DNA from: Aquiflexum sp. TKW24L | Lineage (GTDB): Bacteria; Bacteroidota; Bacteroidia; Cytophagales; Cyclobacteriaceae | Assembly: GCF_023502205.1 (NCBI RefSeq) | Contig: NZ_JAMFLG010000022.1 | Span: 1 to 64,000, forward strand | DNA: 64,000 nt | Direction of reading: 5' to 3' | Part shown: one piece after another, positions 43,744 through 54,454 of the stretch | Layout: each line of letters starts with the position of its first letter | How positions within the stretch are numbered: position 1 is the first letter of the stretch | Position numbers and translations under genes: made by a program | Notes under the pieces: model-generated | What the model was told of the DNA's origin: nothing | What the model saw: the letters and a program-made list of their open reading frames with translations, nothing else | The model's database searches: none

Positions 43744-46008
43744 ATGGCTATTAAAATTAGAAAACAAGACGCATTAAATTACCATTCACAGGGGAAACCC
43801 GGAAAAATAGAAGTTGTACCCACCAAGCCGCTTTCCAGCCAGTTAGACCTAGCACTCGCTTATTCGCCCGGAGTGGCAGAACCCTGTCTGGAAATAGCTG
43901 AAAACAAAGAAAGTGTCTATAAATATACGGCCAAAGGCAATTTGGTTGCAGTAATTTCCAACGGTACCGCCGTCCTTGGATTAGGGAATATTGGCCCGGA
44001 AGCATCCAAACCTGTGATGGAAGGAAAAGGTGTCCTTTTCAAAAAATTTGCAGGAATTGATGTGTTTGACATTGAGATCGCAGAAAACGATCCTGACAAA
44101 CTTATCCATATCATCAAATCCCTCGAACCTACTTTTGGAGGTGTCAATCTGGAAGATATCAAAGCACCTGAGTGCTTCATCATCGAACAGACACTTAAAA
44201 GGGAAATGAATATCCCGGTCATGCATGATGACCAACACGGAACAGCCATTATCTCCGGTGCGGCATTGTTGAATGCCTTGGAAGTAGTGGACAAGAAGAT
44301 CGAAGCAATCCAATTGGTAGTCAATGGAGCAGGCGCTTCAGCTATTGCTTGTACCCGATTCTACATGACTCTTGGCGTAAAACCCGAGAATATCATCATG
44401 TGTGATAGAAAAGGAGTCATCAGGAAGGATAGAGCCGATCTGGATGCGACCAAAATTGAATTCGCAACTGCTAAGGATCTTCATACACTCACAGAGGCGA
44501 TGACGGGTGCAGATGTTTTTCTAGGTTTGTCATCCGCTAATTCTGTACATCCCGAGCAAATAATGCTCATGGCAAAACATCCCATTGTTTTTGCTTTGGC
44601 CAACCCCGATCCTGAAATTGCTTATGACCTCGCTATGGCTACTCGAGATGATATAATCATGGCAACAGGAAGATCCGATTATCACAATCAGGTGAATAAC
44701 GTTCTCGGTTTTCCTTATATCTTCCGTGGCGCCCTTGATGTAAGAGCAACATCCATCAATGAAGAAATGAAACTTGCTGCCTCCAAGGCTATTGCTGCAT
44801 TGGCAAAAGAACCGGTTCCCGATATTGTCAATAGAGCATATGGTGACAATAAAATCACCTTTGGAAAAACCTACCTAATACCAAAACCATTGGACCCAAG
44901 GCTGATTACTACCATCGCACCTGCAGTAGCAAAAGCAGCCATGGAATCAGGTGTTGCCAAAACCCTGATCACGGATTGGGAAGCTTATAATTTAGAACTT
45001 CAGGAAAGAATCGGCATTGACCAGAGGCTGATGCTCCGTGTAGTGACAAGAGCCAAGAAAGATCCTAAGCGGGTTGTATTTGCAGAAGCTGATAATGTCA
45101 AAATCCTGAAAGCCTCCCAGCTTTTGAGAGACGAACGGGTAGCTATTCCGATTTTGCTTGGAAATAAAGAGAAAATAGATTCCCTCATAGAGGAGCATAA
45201 CCTCGACTTGACCGGAGTGACCATCATCGATCCTTACATGGATGAAGAGAAACTCAAGCACTATGGTAATATTCTCTATGAAAAGAGAAAAAGAAAAGGC
45301 TTGACTCCGTCAGAATGTATCCGTCTGATGAAAGACCGTAATTACTATGGCGCCATGATGGTGGAGCTCGGTGAGGCTGATGCATTGATCTCAGGGCTTA
45401 CTAAAGATTACCCAAAAACCATCCTTCCGGCGTTGCAAGTAATCGGCGTGAAGCCAAATGTCAATAGAGTCGCCGGTATGTATATCATGAATACGTCCAA
45501 AGGTCCGTTCTTTTTTTCGGACACCACAGTAAATGTAAATCCAACGGCAGAGCAATTGGTCGAAATTGTAGGATTGACAGCAAGTGGGGTTCGGTTTTTC
45601 AATATTGAACCAAAAGTCGCAATGCTTTCCTATTCAAATTTTGGATCAGCAAAGGGGGAAATAGCCTCCAAGACTGCTATTGCCACCAAAATGGCAAAAG
45701 ACCGATATCCGGAACTTATCATCGAGGGAGAAATGCAGGCCAACGTCGCTGTGGATGAAGAAATCCAAAAGGAAACTTACCCTTTCAGTTCATTGATTGG
45801 CCATAAAGTCAATACCCTGATATTCCCAGACCTCAGCTCCGGAAACATAGCATATAAACTTCTTTCCGAATTGGGAAATGCAGAAGCAATCGGACCTGTA
45901 CTATTGGGGATGAACAAACCTGTTCATATATTACAGCTTGGAAGTTCGATACGGGATATTATCAACATGGTAGCTATCGCAGTGGTAGATGCCCAAACAA
46001 AGGATTAA
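43744..46008 (+). CDS. maeB: NADP-dependent malic enzyme with phosphotransacetylase-like domain
   Basis: This 754-residue enzyme decarboxylates malate to pyruvate with NADP. The malic-enzyme half (1-430) has the Tyr-containing LALAYSPGVAEPCLEI, HDDQHGTAI and VVNGAGASAIAC for the nucleotide fold. The C-terminal half (about 430-754) is homologous to phosphotransacetylase, as in other MaeB proteins, where it is regulatory and usually not catalytic. It leads a run followed by ruvA after 3 bp. The long fusion form is normal for Bacteroidota. Confidence 0.96.
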   Translation: MAIKIRKQDALNYHSQGKPGKIEVVPTKPLSSQLDLALAYSPGVAEPCLEIAENKESVYKYTAKGNLVAVISNGTAVLGLGNIGPEASKPVMEGKGVLFKKFAGIDVFDIEIAENDPDKLIHIIKSLEPTFGGVNLEDIKAPECFIIEQTLKREMNIPVMHDDQHGTAIISGAALLNALEVVDKKIEAIQLVVNGAGASAIACTRFYMTLGVKPENIIMCDRKGVIRKDRADLDATKIEFATAKDLHTLTEAMTGADVFLGLSSANSVHPEQIMLMAKHPIVFALANPDPEIAYDLAMATRDDIIMATGRSDYHNQVNNVLGFPYIFRGALDVRATSINEEMKLAASKAIAALAKEPVPDIVNRAYGDNKITFGKTYLIPKPLDPRLITTIAPAVAKAAMESGVAKTLITDWEAYNLELQERIGIDQRLMLRVVTRAKKDPKRVVFAEADNVKILKASQLLRDERVAIPILLGNKEKIDSLIEEHNLDLTGVTIIDPYMDEEKLKHYGNILYEKRKRKGLTPSECIRLMKDRNYYGAMMVELGEADALISGLTKDYPKTILPALQVIGVKPNVNRVAGMYIMNTSKGPFFFSDTTVNVNPTAEQLVEIVGLTASGVRFFNIEPKVAMLSYSNFGSAKGEIASKTAIATKMAKDRYPELIIEGEMQANVAVDEEIQKETYPFSSLIGHKVNTLIFPDLSSGNIAYKLLSELGNAEAIGPVLLGMNKPVHILQLGSSIRDIINMVAIAVVDAQTKD

Positions 46009-46011
46009 AGA

Positions 46012-46611
46012 ATGATTGCATATTTAAAAGGGAAATTGGCTTACAAAGACCCGACGTTTGTAATAATTGATATTTCAGGTGTAGGTTACGAAGTCAAAAT
46101 TTCACTTCAGACCTATTCACAGATCAAAGATGAGGAGCTAGTTATGCTCCTCACTTATTTAAGTATCAAAGAAGACAGCCATACTTTATATGGATTCAGC
46201 CAAGATTCAGAGAAAAAATTGTTCCTCAACCTGATTTCTATATCGGGAGTTGGACCCAATACCGCACTCATGATTCTTTCTTCTTTGACCTCAGAAGAAC
46301 TCGAAAATGCAATTGTGGGCGAAGACGCCCGAACTATTCAAAATGTGAAAGGTGTAGGGGCCAAAACTGCACAGAGGATAATTCTTGAATTGAAGGATAA
46401 GATCAAGAAAGTATCATTTGCTGATGTAGTCATCCCAAGCTCTTCCTTTTCAAAAACCAACAATAAAACAAAAGAAGAGGCGTTACAAGCCTTGCTGACA
46501 TTAGGGTTTACCAAGGCCGTTGCGGAAAAAAACATCGCAACTGTTTTAAAAAATACCGGTCCGGAAATTTCTTTGGAAGAATTAATTAAAGCATCTTTAA
46601 AAAACCCGTAA
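46012..46611 (+). CDS. ruvA: Holliday junction branch migration protein RuvA
   Basis: This 199-residue protein binds Holliday junctions and loads RuvB. It has the N-terminal OB-fold (MIAYLKGKLAYKDPTFVIID), two helix-hairpin-helix motifs (ISISGVGPNTALMIL and VKGVGAKTAQRIILEL), and the C-terminal RuvB-interacting helices (EALQALLTLGFTKA). It is 3 bp downstream of maeB and 22 bp upstream of sprA. ruvB and ruvC are not in the window. The identity is firm. Confidence 0.97.
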   Translation: MIAYLKGKLAYKDPTFVIIDISGVGYEVKISLQTYSQIKDEELVMLLTYLSIKEDSHTLYGFSQDSEKKLFLNLISISGVGPNTALMILSSLTSEELENAIVGEDARTIQNVKGVGAKTAQRIILELKDKIKKVSFADVVIPSSSFSKTNNKTKEEALQALLTLGFTKAVAEKNIATVLKNTGPEISLEELIKASLKNP

Positions 46612-46633
46612 TCATCACAAACCCGACTGTCTT

Positions 46634-49600
46634 TTGTATCCGCAATTTTTTTCAAAAAAAAGCGCAACAACTCATTTGAAACCAATAGGTCTTCTGATTC
46701 TGGTCTATTGCTTATTGATTTTTAATTCTTTACAAGCCCAGGAAATCAATGCTGACAGTGTCCAAACCAGACTTGACAGCGTTCAGAGCAGAATTGATTC
46801 TTTGAATAAAAGGAGAATGCTTCCCTCATTTTTGCTTTGGCAAAATATGAGGACCAATCCCCTATTTCCTACCCAAAACCCATACCTGCCAACATATTCT
46901 CCATTCAATAAAGTAGGTCCTATCCAACCCAATATTCAGGTGGAAATGGACTCAATACCTCGGTATCGAATTCAGGATCAACTCGATTCCACAGATGTAG
47001 ATCCGGGTGTAGTGTATGATTTTGATGAATTTTCCAAGATTCAGGAATATAGGGTCAGACAGGAATATTGGCGCAGCAGGTCCAAAGGTCTCGATGGGGA
47101 AAGCCCTGTCAGTGGAAGAAATCTGATCCCACCGATCACTACAAGTCCAAGCCTAGACCGAATTTTTGGTGGAAGCGATATCAACATCATCCCAACAGGT
47201 TTTGTCGATCTGGACCTTGGGGCAATTTTTAGGAGAATAGACAACCCATCCATCCCAGTCAGGCAGCAACAAAACGGAAACTTCAATTTTAACCAACAGA
47301 TCCAAATGGCTGTTAATGGAACTTTGGGGCAAAAATTGAAAATCGGGGCAAACTTTGATTCCAACAATTCCTTCGATTTTCAAAACCAACTTAAGGCAGA
47401 ATATACGGGTTTTGAGGAAGACATCATCAAATCCATAGAAATCGGAAATGTCAGCATGCCTGTCCAAAACAGCCTGATCCAAGGTGCCCAAAACCTATTT
47501 GGTGTCAAAACTCAGCTTCAATTTGGCAAACTTTTCGTCACAGGCGTGGCTTCTACTCAAAGAGGCCGAAGAGATGAACTAGTAATAGAAGCAGGTGGAC
47601 AGGGAAGACAATTCGAAATCCAAGGCTCTTCCTATGATGAAAACCGCCACTTTTTTCTTGGACATTTCTTCAGAGACAATTACGAAAGATGGCTGAGAGG
47701 TCTCCCGCAGGTCCTTTCAGGGCTCAACATCACCAGGGTGGAAGTTTACATTATGAACCGTGCCCAGAATACAGAAACCCTAAGAAATTTTACATCTTTC
47801 ATAGATTTAGGGGAAGGTTCGAGAATATATAAACCCGAAAATCCAAACATCGGTCCCGGAAACCCCAATGCACCAGCCTTCAACCAGGCCAATTTACTTT
47901 TTGATAGACTCAATGGAAATCCGGCATTCAGACCATTTGACACAGGTTCAGGTGCCATAGAATCCAACCTTGGGCTAACTAGAGGCATAGATTTCGAACA
48001 GGTCAATGGGGCAAGGAGATTGGCTGAGACTGAATTTCAATTCAACAGAGAACTTGGTTACATTTCCCTTTCAAGAAGGCTCCAAAATGACGAAGTTTTG
48101 GCGGTTTCCTTCGAATACACCTACAATGGACAGGTATACAAAGTAGGAGAATTATCAGAAGACTATCAGAACCGTCCGATCTCTGACCTGATTTTTCTTA
48201 AAATGCTCAGGCCGGCAAGGATCAACATCAGGATTCCCACTTGGGATTTGATGATGAAAAACATTTACAACCTGAATGCCAACCAGATCCAACAAGAAGG
48301 ATTTCAACTTCAGGTGATCTACAGGGATGATAGGACAGGTCTGGATAACCCAACTCTTCTTGAAGGTGAAAACGTCAAAAACAGACCCCTGATCAGGTTG
48401 ACCGGACTTGATAACCTCAACCCTCAAAATGATCCCGCACCTGACGGCAACTTTGATTTTATCCCAGGCATTACTATTTTTCCTGAACGGGGTTTATTGG
48501 TATTTCCTGTACTTGAGCCTTTTGGAAGAACACTGCGGAATCAGTTTTTGCCAAATGAAGCCAATCTAGCCAATAAGTATGTTTTTGACACCCTGTACCG
48601 GACGACACTAGCCGATGCAGAATTGGTGACCCGATATGACAAATTCTTCATCAAGGGTAGGCTCACTGCAGGCTCCGCTTCTGAAATTTTGTTACCAGGG
48701 CTCAATATATCACCGGGATCGGTCATCGTGATGGCAGGTAATATTCCACTGACAGAGGGAGTTGATTTTACTATTGATTATAATTTTGGTAGAGTCACCA
48801 TCATCAACGAAGGAATCCTACAATCAGGAAAGAGAATTTCTATCAGTTTTGAAAAGGCGGATTTGGTATCCTTCCAGACTCGGAGTTTGTTGGGGACAAG
48901 GCTTGATTATATCCTCAATGATAAATTCAATGTTGGAGGTACTTTCTTGTATTTGAACGAGCGGCCGAATATCACAAGGATTGCCATCGGTAATGAAACC
49001 CTGAGGAACAGCATGTGGGGATTGGATGCCAACTTCAGTGACGAATCCAGATTCCTGACCAAATTGGCTGATGCCTTACCTTTTACCAATACCAAAGAGA
49101 AATCGTTGGTGCAGATCAGTGGTGAATTTGCACAGCTCCTCCCAGGTACTTCCAACCAGGTTTTGGGAGAGCCTACTAACTATATAGACGATTTCGAAAC
49201 AGCCATAACTCCATATGGTCTAGGCGGCTCAGCAGCACAGACTTGGCATCTAGCGGCTACTCCAAAAACAGACAACAACCAATTTGACTTGAGTGCTATT
49301 ACCCCTGACAGACTCGGCAGCGCCTATCGCAGGGCAAAAGTAGCCTGGTACAATATTGATAATATTTTTTACAGAGATGGAGGGGCGGATGTCCCTTCCA
49401 ATATCACCAAAGAAGACCGGGTCAATCATTATGTGAGGGGTATTTTGCCACAGGAAATATTTCAAAACAGATCAAGAGATTTTGTTATACTACCTGAACC
49501 TCTTTTTGAATTGGCGTATTTTCCAAGCGAAAGAGGGATGTACAATTACAACCCAAACCTGACTACGGACGGTTTTCTTCCCAATCCAAGGCAAAATTAT

Positions 49601-52600
49601 GGTGGGGTAACCAGACCGATCACCACTGAAGTGGATTTTGACAGAACCAACATCGAGTACCTTGAATTCTGGTTGTTGGATCCATTTATTGAAGGAGAAA
49701 ACGGAAGGGTTTTGGATGGGAATTTTAACCAGAATAACCGTACAGGAGGAAAACTGATTTTTAACCTAGGGGAGGTTTCGGAGGATGTCATCAAAGATGG
49801 CAGACATGGATTTGAAAATGGCTTACCTGCAGATGGAAATCCGGATAATGCCAACGTCACCGAATGGGGTAAAATTACCCAACAACAATTTCTCCTTCCT
49901 GCCTTTGATAATTCACCAGAATCAAGGGTAAATCAGGATGTCGGACTGGATGGGTTGAGAAATGAGGAAGAAGAAGAATTTTTCAGAAGCCGGTTTATTG
50001 ACCGACTCAATGTGAGTCCTGCGGCCTTGCAGAATATCCGAAATGACCCTTCCGCTGATAATTTTCAATATTACTTAGGACCTGAACTTGACAATAACAA
50101 TATCAAAATCCTTGAGAGATATAAGAAATTCAACGGTATGGATGGGAACACGCCCATTTCCACTAACAGCAACCTGTCTTTTGTTCCTGCTGGTTCTAAC
50201 CTTCCAGACAATGAGGATCTGAACAACGACAATACCATCAATGAACTTGAAGCTTACTATGAATATGAGATTGACCTCAGACCGGGACAACTGGAAGTAG
50301 GGAGAAATTATATCGTGGACAAAGTGACTACCAGTCAAAGCGGTGACCAAGTCAATTGGTACCTGTTCAGAATCCCTGTAAGGACTCCGGATAGGGTTCA
50401 GGGAGAAATCTCCGGATTCAAATCCATCCGATACATGAGAACTTACCTGACCGATTTCGAGCAGCCTGTAGTCATGCGTATGGCAAACTTCCGCTTGGTA
50501 GCAAGCCAATGGCGGATATTTTTGGAATCTCTTTATGAAAGGGGATTTTTTGAAATTCCTGAGCCTGACAATTCCAATTTCAGTGTCGATGTGGTCAATA
50601 TTGAAGACAATGGACAGGGAAGCGCCACCCAAAGCCCCTACGTATTGCCTCCAGGGATCGTCAGGGACAGGGATAATCTTGCCACTGTCGAAAGGGTATT
50701 GAATGAGCAATCCATCAGACTATGTGTGGAAGACCTTCAGGCCAAAGACGCAAGAGCTGTTTTCAAAAATGCAAACTCATTGAATATGGTGCAGTTTGAG
50801 AGGATGAAGATGTTTATCCATGCAGATAGCGAAAATACACAAGATGGAGAATTGACCGCATTTTTGAGATTGGGAACAGATTATACAGATAACTATTATG
50901 AAATCGAAGTTCCGCTCAATATCACTCCAAAAGGAACTAGAGATCCCCGACAAATATGGCCTTTGGAAAATGAGATCGATATTGCCATCAATGAGATCGT
51001 TGGAGTCAAAATCGAAAGAGACAACCGACGGGTACCTTTAAATCTGGCGTTTTCCCAAGATATCCGACAATATAAAGTGACCGTGGTGGGCCGTCCCGAA
51101 TTGAGCCTTGTCCAAGGCCTGATGATCGGGGTGAGAAATCCCGGAAGCGGCAGTGGGGCCTCCAGGTCCATTTGTATCTGGGCAAATGAATTGAGGTTGA
51201 CAGGATTTAAGGAATCAACCGGATGGGCAGCCAATGCCAGACTCAATGCGCAGATTGCAGATGTCGCCACTATTTCAACCTCTGTAAGGCACAATACCTT
51301 TGGATTTGGAGGTTTGGAAACAAGACTGTCACAGAGAGCAATTACTTCAGCCACCCAATACGATGTATCTGCAAATGTCAATCTTCATAAAATCCTTCCT
51401 GAGGGATTGAACCTGACGATTCCAATGTATATCAGTTTTGAAAATGCCACTACCAAACCGCAGTTCGATCCATTAAATCCTGACGTACTCTTTGATCTGG
51501 CACTCCAAAAATTCCAAACAGATTCCGAAAGAGAAATTTACACGGATCAGGTTTTGGATCAAATGACCCGAAGAAATATTGGGTTTACCAATGTGCGGAA
51601 AAACAAAAACCCAAATCAGGAAAAGAACCGGGTCTATGATTTGAGCAACTTCTCCTTTTCTTATGCACATGGTTCTGTGAGACAAAGTAATATCAATACA
51701 GAAAGCTATCTATTTGAGACATACTTGGGAAATATTGCTTATGTGTACCAGCCAAAACCTGTAGTCCTTGAGCCATTCAAAAATTCTGAATGGGCCGGAG
51801 GAGAGAAATTCAGCCTTATCCGGGACATGAATTTTAACTTTGTTCCGACTTCCTTTGCGGCTAGAGTGGATGTGGACAGGCGGTTTTTGCGCACTCAATA
51901 CCGCAATGACCAATTGACTATCGATGGGGTTGATCCTTTCTTCCAAAAAAGCTTCTTCATCAACAGGACCTATAATCTAAACTGGGATCTTACCAAAAAC
52001 CTACGGGTGGATTACCTCAGCAGGGTCATGGCTGTGGTAGATGAACCGGACGGTGACATAGATTCAGAAACCAAAAGGGATTCATTGCGGAACAACATCA
52101 GGAATTTTGGAAGGACAACAAATTACAACCATCAGGTAAATATCAATTACAAGCTACCGCTTGATAAAATCGGGGCTTTGAACTGGATAGGTATGGATTA
52201 CAAATATGCCGCTACTTATTCATGGCTTACAGGTGCCATCGGACAGCGGGATACTTTGGGTAATGTGATTCAAAACACAAGGGATAGGGCCATTGTGGGT
52301 AAATTGGATTTTGTCAAACTTTATAATAAAAGCGCCAAATACCAAGCATTGAATGCACCGAAGCGGCCAAGTATTCCCGGAAGAACTGCAGTGAGTGCGG
52401 AGGATACCATCGGTACACCTTTTACAAGGAAAACCATTCAGTTCCTCACCATGATCAAGGATATCAACTTCAGATTCTCCAATGTCGAAGGTACCTTCTT
52501 ACCTGGATATATGGCAGAGACAGGATTGTTGGGATTGGACAGAAGCTTCCTGAACCCTAGCTTTGGATTTATTTTTGGTAGTCAGGATCCTAATGTTCGA

Positions 52601-53785
52601 TTAAGTCTAGCGGAGCAAAATCTGATGGCGCCTAGTACAGAAATGACTCAGCTGTTCAGACAAAACCAAACCAAAAACATTCAGGTCACTGCTTTAGTGG
52701 TTCCATTTAAGGATTTTAACATCAACTTTGAAGCAAGAAAAAGAGAGACAGGAGACTACACAGAGATTTTCAGGAATTCCACCGAAAATCCCGGAGATTT
52801 CAACTCCCTGAGTCCTAACCGATCCGGAGCTTACAGCATCACCTATTCGATAATAAGAACAACTTTGGCGAGAGATGATCAAAATAACAACTCCCCTCTT
52901 TTTACAGATTTTGAACAAAACAGAAGCATCATACAGTCAAGGCTGAATGCCCAAAATCCCGGTGGGGAATATTCTCTGAATGGTCAGGATGTACTGACAC
53001 TTTCATTCTTATCGGCTTATTCAGGACGAGATCCGAATACCATTGAGCTAAACCCTTTTCCAAAAATTCCCATACCAAATTGGCGGGTAGATTATAAAGG
53101 TTTGAGTCAGGTCCCTGCGTTAAAAGAATATTTCTCCAGTATAAGCTTGACACATACTTATGCCTCTTCGTACGATGTAAGTAATTTTTCCAACTCACTC
53201 TTATATAACCAAGGGCTTGAATTGTATAACACCATCCGGAATTTTCCTGGAGCAAACCTCACCAATGAATTTGGTGAATACATCCCTGTTTTCATCTTGA
53301 ATCAGGTAGTACTTTCTGAGCGTTTTGCTCCTTTGATCGGTATCAATCTATTGACAAAAGACAGATTGAATATTGTGATGGAGTATAATTCTGAAAGAAA
53401 TCTAGGATTGAATTTCTCCAATGCGCAGGTAACAGAACAGACGAGCAGAGATTTTGGGTTTGACTTAGGATATACCAAAGCCGGTGTAAAAATCCCATTC
53501 AAAATCAAAGGAAGACAGGAAATCCTCGAAAATGACCTGCAGTTTAGGTTAAGTACCAAAGTCGTAGATACAAGGCAGGTACAGAGAAAAATCGAAGAAG
53601 GAAGCACAGTGACCAATGGTAACCTGAATATTCAGATACGTCCAACAATCGGGTACATTGTGAGTAAAAGCCTAAATATTACGATCTATTTTGACAGGAC
53701 TGTAAACGACCCGAGGGTCACTACAGCCTTCCGTAGAAGTTCTACAGCCTTTGGTGGACAATTAAGATTTAATTTAGCACAATAG
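46634..53785 (+). CDS. sprA: Type IX secretion outer-membrane translocon protein SprA (Sov)
   Basis: This is a giant outer-membrane protein of 2383 residues, the size expected for SprA/Sov, the largest known bacterial beta barrel and the T9SS channel; it is also needed for gliding where that occurs. The N-terminal signal peptide (LKPIGLLILVYCLLIFNSLQA) is followed by beta-rich repeats such as FGVKTQLQFGKLFVTGVAS and LGRTLRNQFLPNEANLANKY, and the end shows barrel strands (NVVDTRQ-type, FGGQLRFNLAQ). The start is TTG 46634; a TTG at 46676 would give a shorter signal peptide. Gene order maeB-ruvA-sprA-gcvH is conserved in Bacteroidota. Confidence 0.97.
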   Translation: MYPQFFSKKSATTHLKPIGLLILVYCLLIFNSLQAQEINADSVQTRLDSVQSRIDSLNKRRMLPSFLLWQNMRTNPLFPTQNPYLPTYSPFNKVGPIQPNIQVEMDSIPRYRIQDQLDSTDVDPGVVYDFDEFSKIQEYRVRQEYWRSRSKGLDGESPVSGRNLIPPITTSPSLDRIFGGSDINIIPTGFVDLDLGAIFRRIDNPSIPVRQQQNGNFNFNQQIQMAVNGTLGQKLKIGANFDSNNSFDFQNQLKAEYTGFEEDIIKSIEIGNVSMPVQNSLIQGAQNLFGVKTQLQFGKLFVTGVASTQRGRRDELVIEAGGQGRQFEIQGSSYDENRHFFLGHFFRDNYERWLRGLPQVLSGLNITRVEVYIMNRAQNTETLRNFTSFIDLGEGSRIYKPENPNIGPGNPNAPAFNQANLLFDRLNGNPAFRPFDTGSGAIESNLGLTRGIDFEQVNGARRLAETEFQFNRELGYISLSRRLQNDEVLAVSFEYTYNGQVYKVGELSEDYQNRPISDLIFLKMLRPARINIRIPTWDLMMKNIYNLNANQIQQEGFQLQVIYRDDRTGLDNPTLLEGENVKNRPLIRLTGLDNLNPQNDPAPDGNFDFIPGITIFPERGLLVFPVLEPFGRTLRNQFLPNEANLANKYVFDTLYRTTLADAELVTRYDKFFIKGRLTAGSASEILLPGLNISPGSVIVMAGNIPLTEGVDFTIDYNFGRVTIINEGILQSGKRISISFEKADLVSFQTRSLLGTRLDYILNDKFNVGGTFLYLNERPNITRIAIGNETLRNSMWGLDANFSDESRFLTKLADALPFTNTKEKSLVQISGEFAQLLPGTSNQVLGEPTNYIDDFETAITPYGLGGSAAQTWHLAATPKTDNNQFDLSAITPDRLGSAYRRAKVAWYNIDNIFYRDGGADVPSNITKEDRVNHYVRGILPQEIFQNRSRDFVILPEPLFELAYFPSERGMYNYNPNLTTDGFLPNPRQNYGGVTRPITTEVDFDRTNIEYLEFWLLDPFIEGENGRVLDGNFNQNNRTGGKLIFNLGEVSEDVIKDGRHGFENGLPADGNPDNANVTEWGKITQQQFLLPAFDNSPESRVNQDVGLDGLRNEEEEEFFRSRFIDRLNVSPAALQNIRNDPSADNFQYYLGPELDNNNIKILERYKKFNGMDGNTPISTNSNLSFVPAGSNLPDNEDLNNDNTINELEAYYEYEIDLRPGQLEVGRNYIVDKVTTSQSGDQVNWYLFRIPVRTPDRVQGEISGFKSIRYMRTYLTDFEQPVVMRMANFRLVASQWRIFLESLYERGFFEIPEPDNSNFSVDVVNIEDNGQGSATQSPYVLPPGIVRDRDNLATVERVLNEQSIRLCVEDLQAKDARAVFKNANSLNMVQFERMKMFIHADSENTQDGELTAFLRLGTDYTDNYYEIEVPLNITPKGTRDPRQIWPLENEIDIAINEIVGVKIERDNRRVPLNLAFSQDIRQYKVTVVGRPELSLVQGLMIGVRNPGSGSGASRSICIWANELRLTGFKESTGWAANARLNAQIADVATISTSVRHNTFGFGGLETRLSQRAITSATQYDVSANVNLHKILPEGLNLTIPMYISFENATTKPQFDPLNPDVLFDLALQKFQTDSEREIYTDQVLDQMTRRNIGFTNVRKNKNPNQEKNRVYDLSNFSFSYAHGSVRQSNINTESYLFETYLGNIAYVYQPKPVVLEPFKNSEWAGGEKFSLIRDMNFNFVPTSFAARVDVDRRFLRTQYRNDQLTIDGVDPFFQKSFFINRTYNLNWDLTKNLRVDYLSRVMAVVDEPDGDIDSETKRDSLRNNIRNFGRTTNYNHQVNINYKLPLDKIGALNWIGMDYKYAATYSWLTGAIGQRDTLGNVIQNTRDRAIVGKLDFVKLYNKSAKYQALNAPKRPSIPGRTAVSAEDTIGTPFTRKTIQFLTMIKDINFRFSNVEGTFLPGYMAETGLLGLDRSFLNPSFGFIFGSQDPNVRLSLAEQNLMAPSTEMTQLFRQNQTKNIQVTALVVPFKDFNINFEARKRETGDYTEIFRNSTENPGDFNSLSPNRSGAYSITYSIIRTTLARDDQNNNSPLFTDFEQNRSIIQSRLNAQNPGGEYSLNGQDVLTLSFLSAYSGRDPNTIELNPFPKIPIPNWRVDYKGLSQVPALKEYFSSISLTHTYASSYDVSNFSNSLLYNQGLELYNTIRNFPGANLTNEFGEYIPVFILNQVVLSERFAPLIGINLLTKDRLNIVMEYNSERNLGLNFSNAQVTEQTSRDFGFDLGYTKAGVKIPFKIKGRQEILENDLQFRLSTKVVDTRQVQRKIEEGSTVTNGNLNIQIRPTIGYIVSKSLNITIYFDRTVNDPRVTTAFRRSSTAFGGQLRFNLAQ

Positions 53786-53809
53786 GTTTTTACATTAGTC
53801 GAATCCTTG

Positions 53810-53817
53810 TATTTTTG
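53810..53817 (+). promoter_or_regulatory. Putative -7 element of gcvH
   Basis: TATTTTTG matches TAnnTTTG and lies 22 bp before the gcvH ATG, just after the sprA stop. Only a T run, not TTTG, is at -33. Confidence 0.4.
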
Positions 53818-53839
53818 GACACAATAAATATAATCCAAT

Positions 53840-54217
53840 ATGAATTTTCCTAAGGAGCTCAAGTACACCAAAGACCACGAATGGGTCAAAATTGAAAATG
53901 ACATCGCAGTCATTGGGATTACAGAATTTGCACAGAGAGAACTTGGTGACATTGTCTATGTCGAGGTGGAAACTGTCGGCGAAACCATCGCTGCCGGTGA
54001 GGTTTTTGGTACTGTAGAAGCTGTGAAGACCGTTTCTGATCTTTTTATGCCATTGGAAGGCGAAATCATTGCGTTCAATGAAGAATTAGAATCTTCTCCA
54101 GAATTGGTAAACGAATCTCCTTATGAATCAGGATGGATGATCAAAGTGAAATTTACTGGAGATGCTCCTACTGACCTTTTGTCTTTTGAAGAGTATTCCG
54201 AATTGGTAGGAGCGTAA
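53840..54217 (+). CDS. gcvH: Glycine cleavage system H protein
   Basis: This 125-residue carrier protein shuttles the methylamine group of glycine on a lipoyl arm. The lipoylated Lys is K63 in [10 protein letters not shown], in the middle of a conserved lipoyl domain ([24 protein letters not shown]). Length is normal. It follows sprA by 54 bp with a likely own promoter. gcvP and gcvT are elsewhere. Confidence 0.97.
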   Translation: MNFPKELKYTKDHEWVKIENDIAVIGITEFAQRELGDIVYVEVETVGETIAAGEVFGTVEAVKTVSDLFMPLEGEIIAFNEELESSPELVNESPYESGWMIKVKFTGDAPTDLLSFEEYSELVGA

Positions 54218-54266
54218 TTTAAAAAAACGATCCAATCAAGCAGAAATCAGGAAATCCACACATTCC

Positions 54267-54295
54267 AAACGTTAGAATTAATGAAACGTTAGAAT
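54267..54295. promoter_or_regulatory. 12-bp direct repeat AAACGTTAGAAT upstream of TonB
   Basis: Two identical copies (54267-54278 and 54284-54295) are spaced 17 bp centre to centre, in the 237-bp gap between gcvH and the first TonB gene. Each contains the palindrome AACGTT. This could be a regulator site for TonB, but no match to a known operator is recognised. Confidence 0.35.
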
Positions 54296-54454
54296 GGGTA
54301 AAATTTAATCTTAATAGTTCTTGAGAAATAATTAGGCTAATTGGTTCAATAATTTGATACAAGGCAATTTCATCTCTTGTAAAAATTAAAATAAATGGCT
54401 AAAATTGTTATCTCTTTATTTGTAAAAAATAATTAACCTTATAAATCAACAACC

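Noticed and set aside
50075-50710. 211-codon frame antisense to sprA
   Set aside because: It lies fully inside the sprA coding region and shows no domain or signal.
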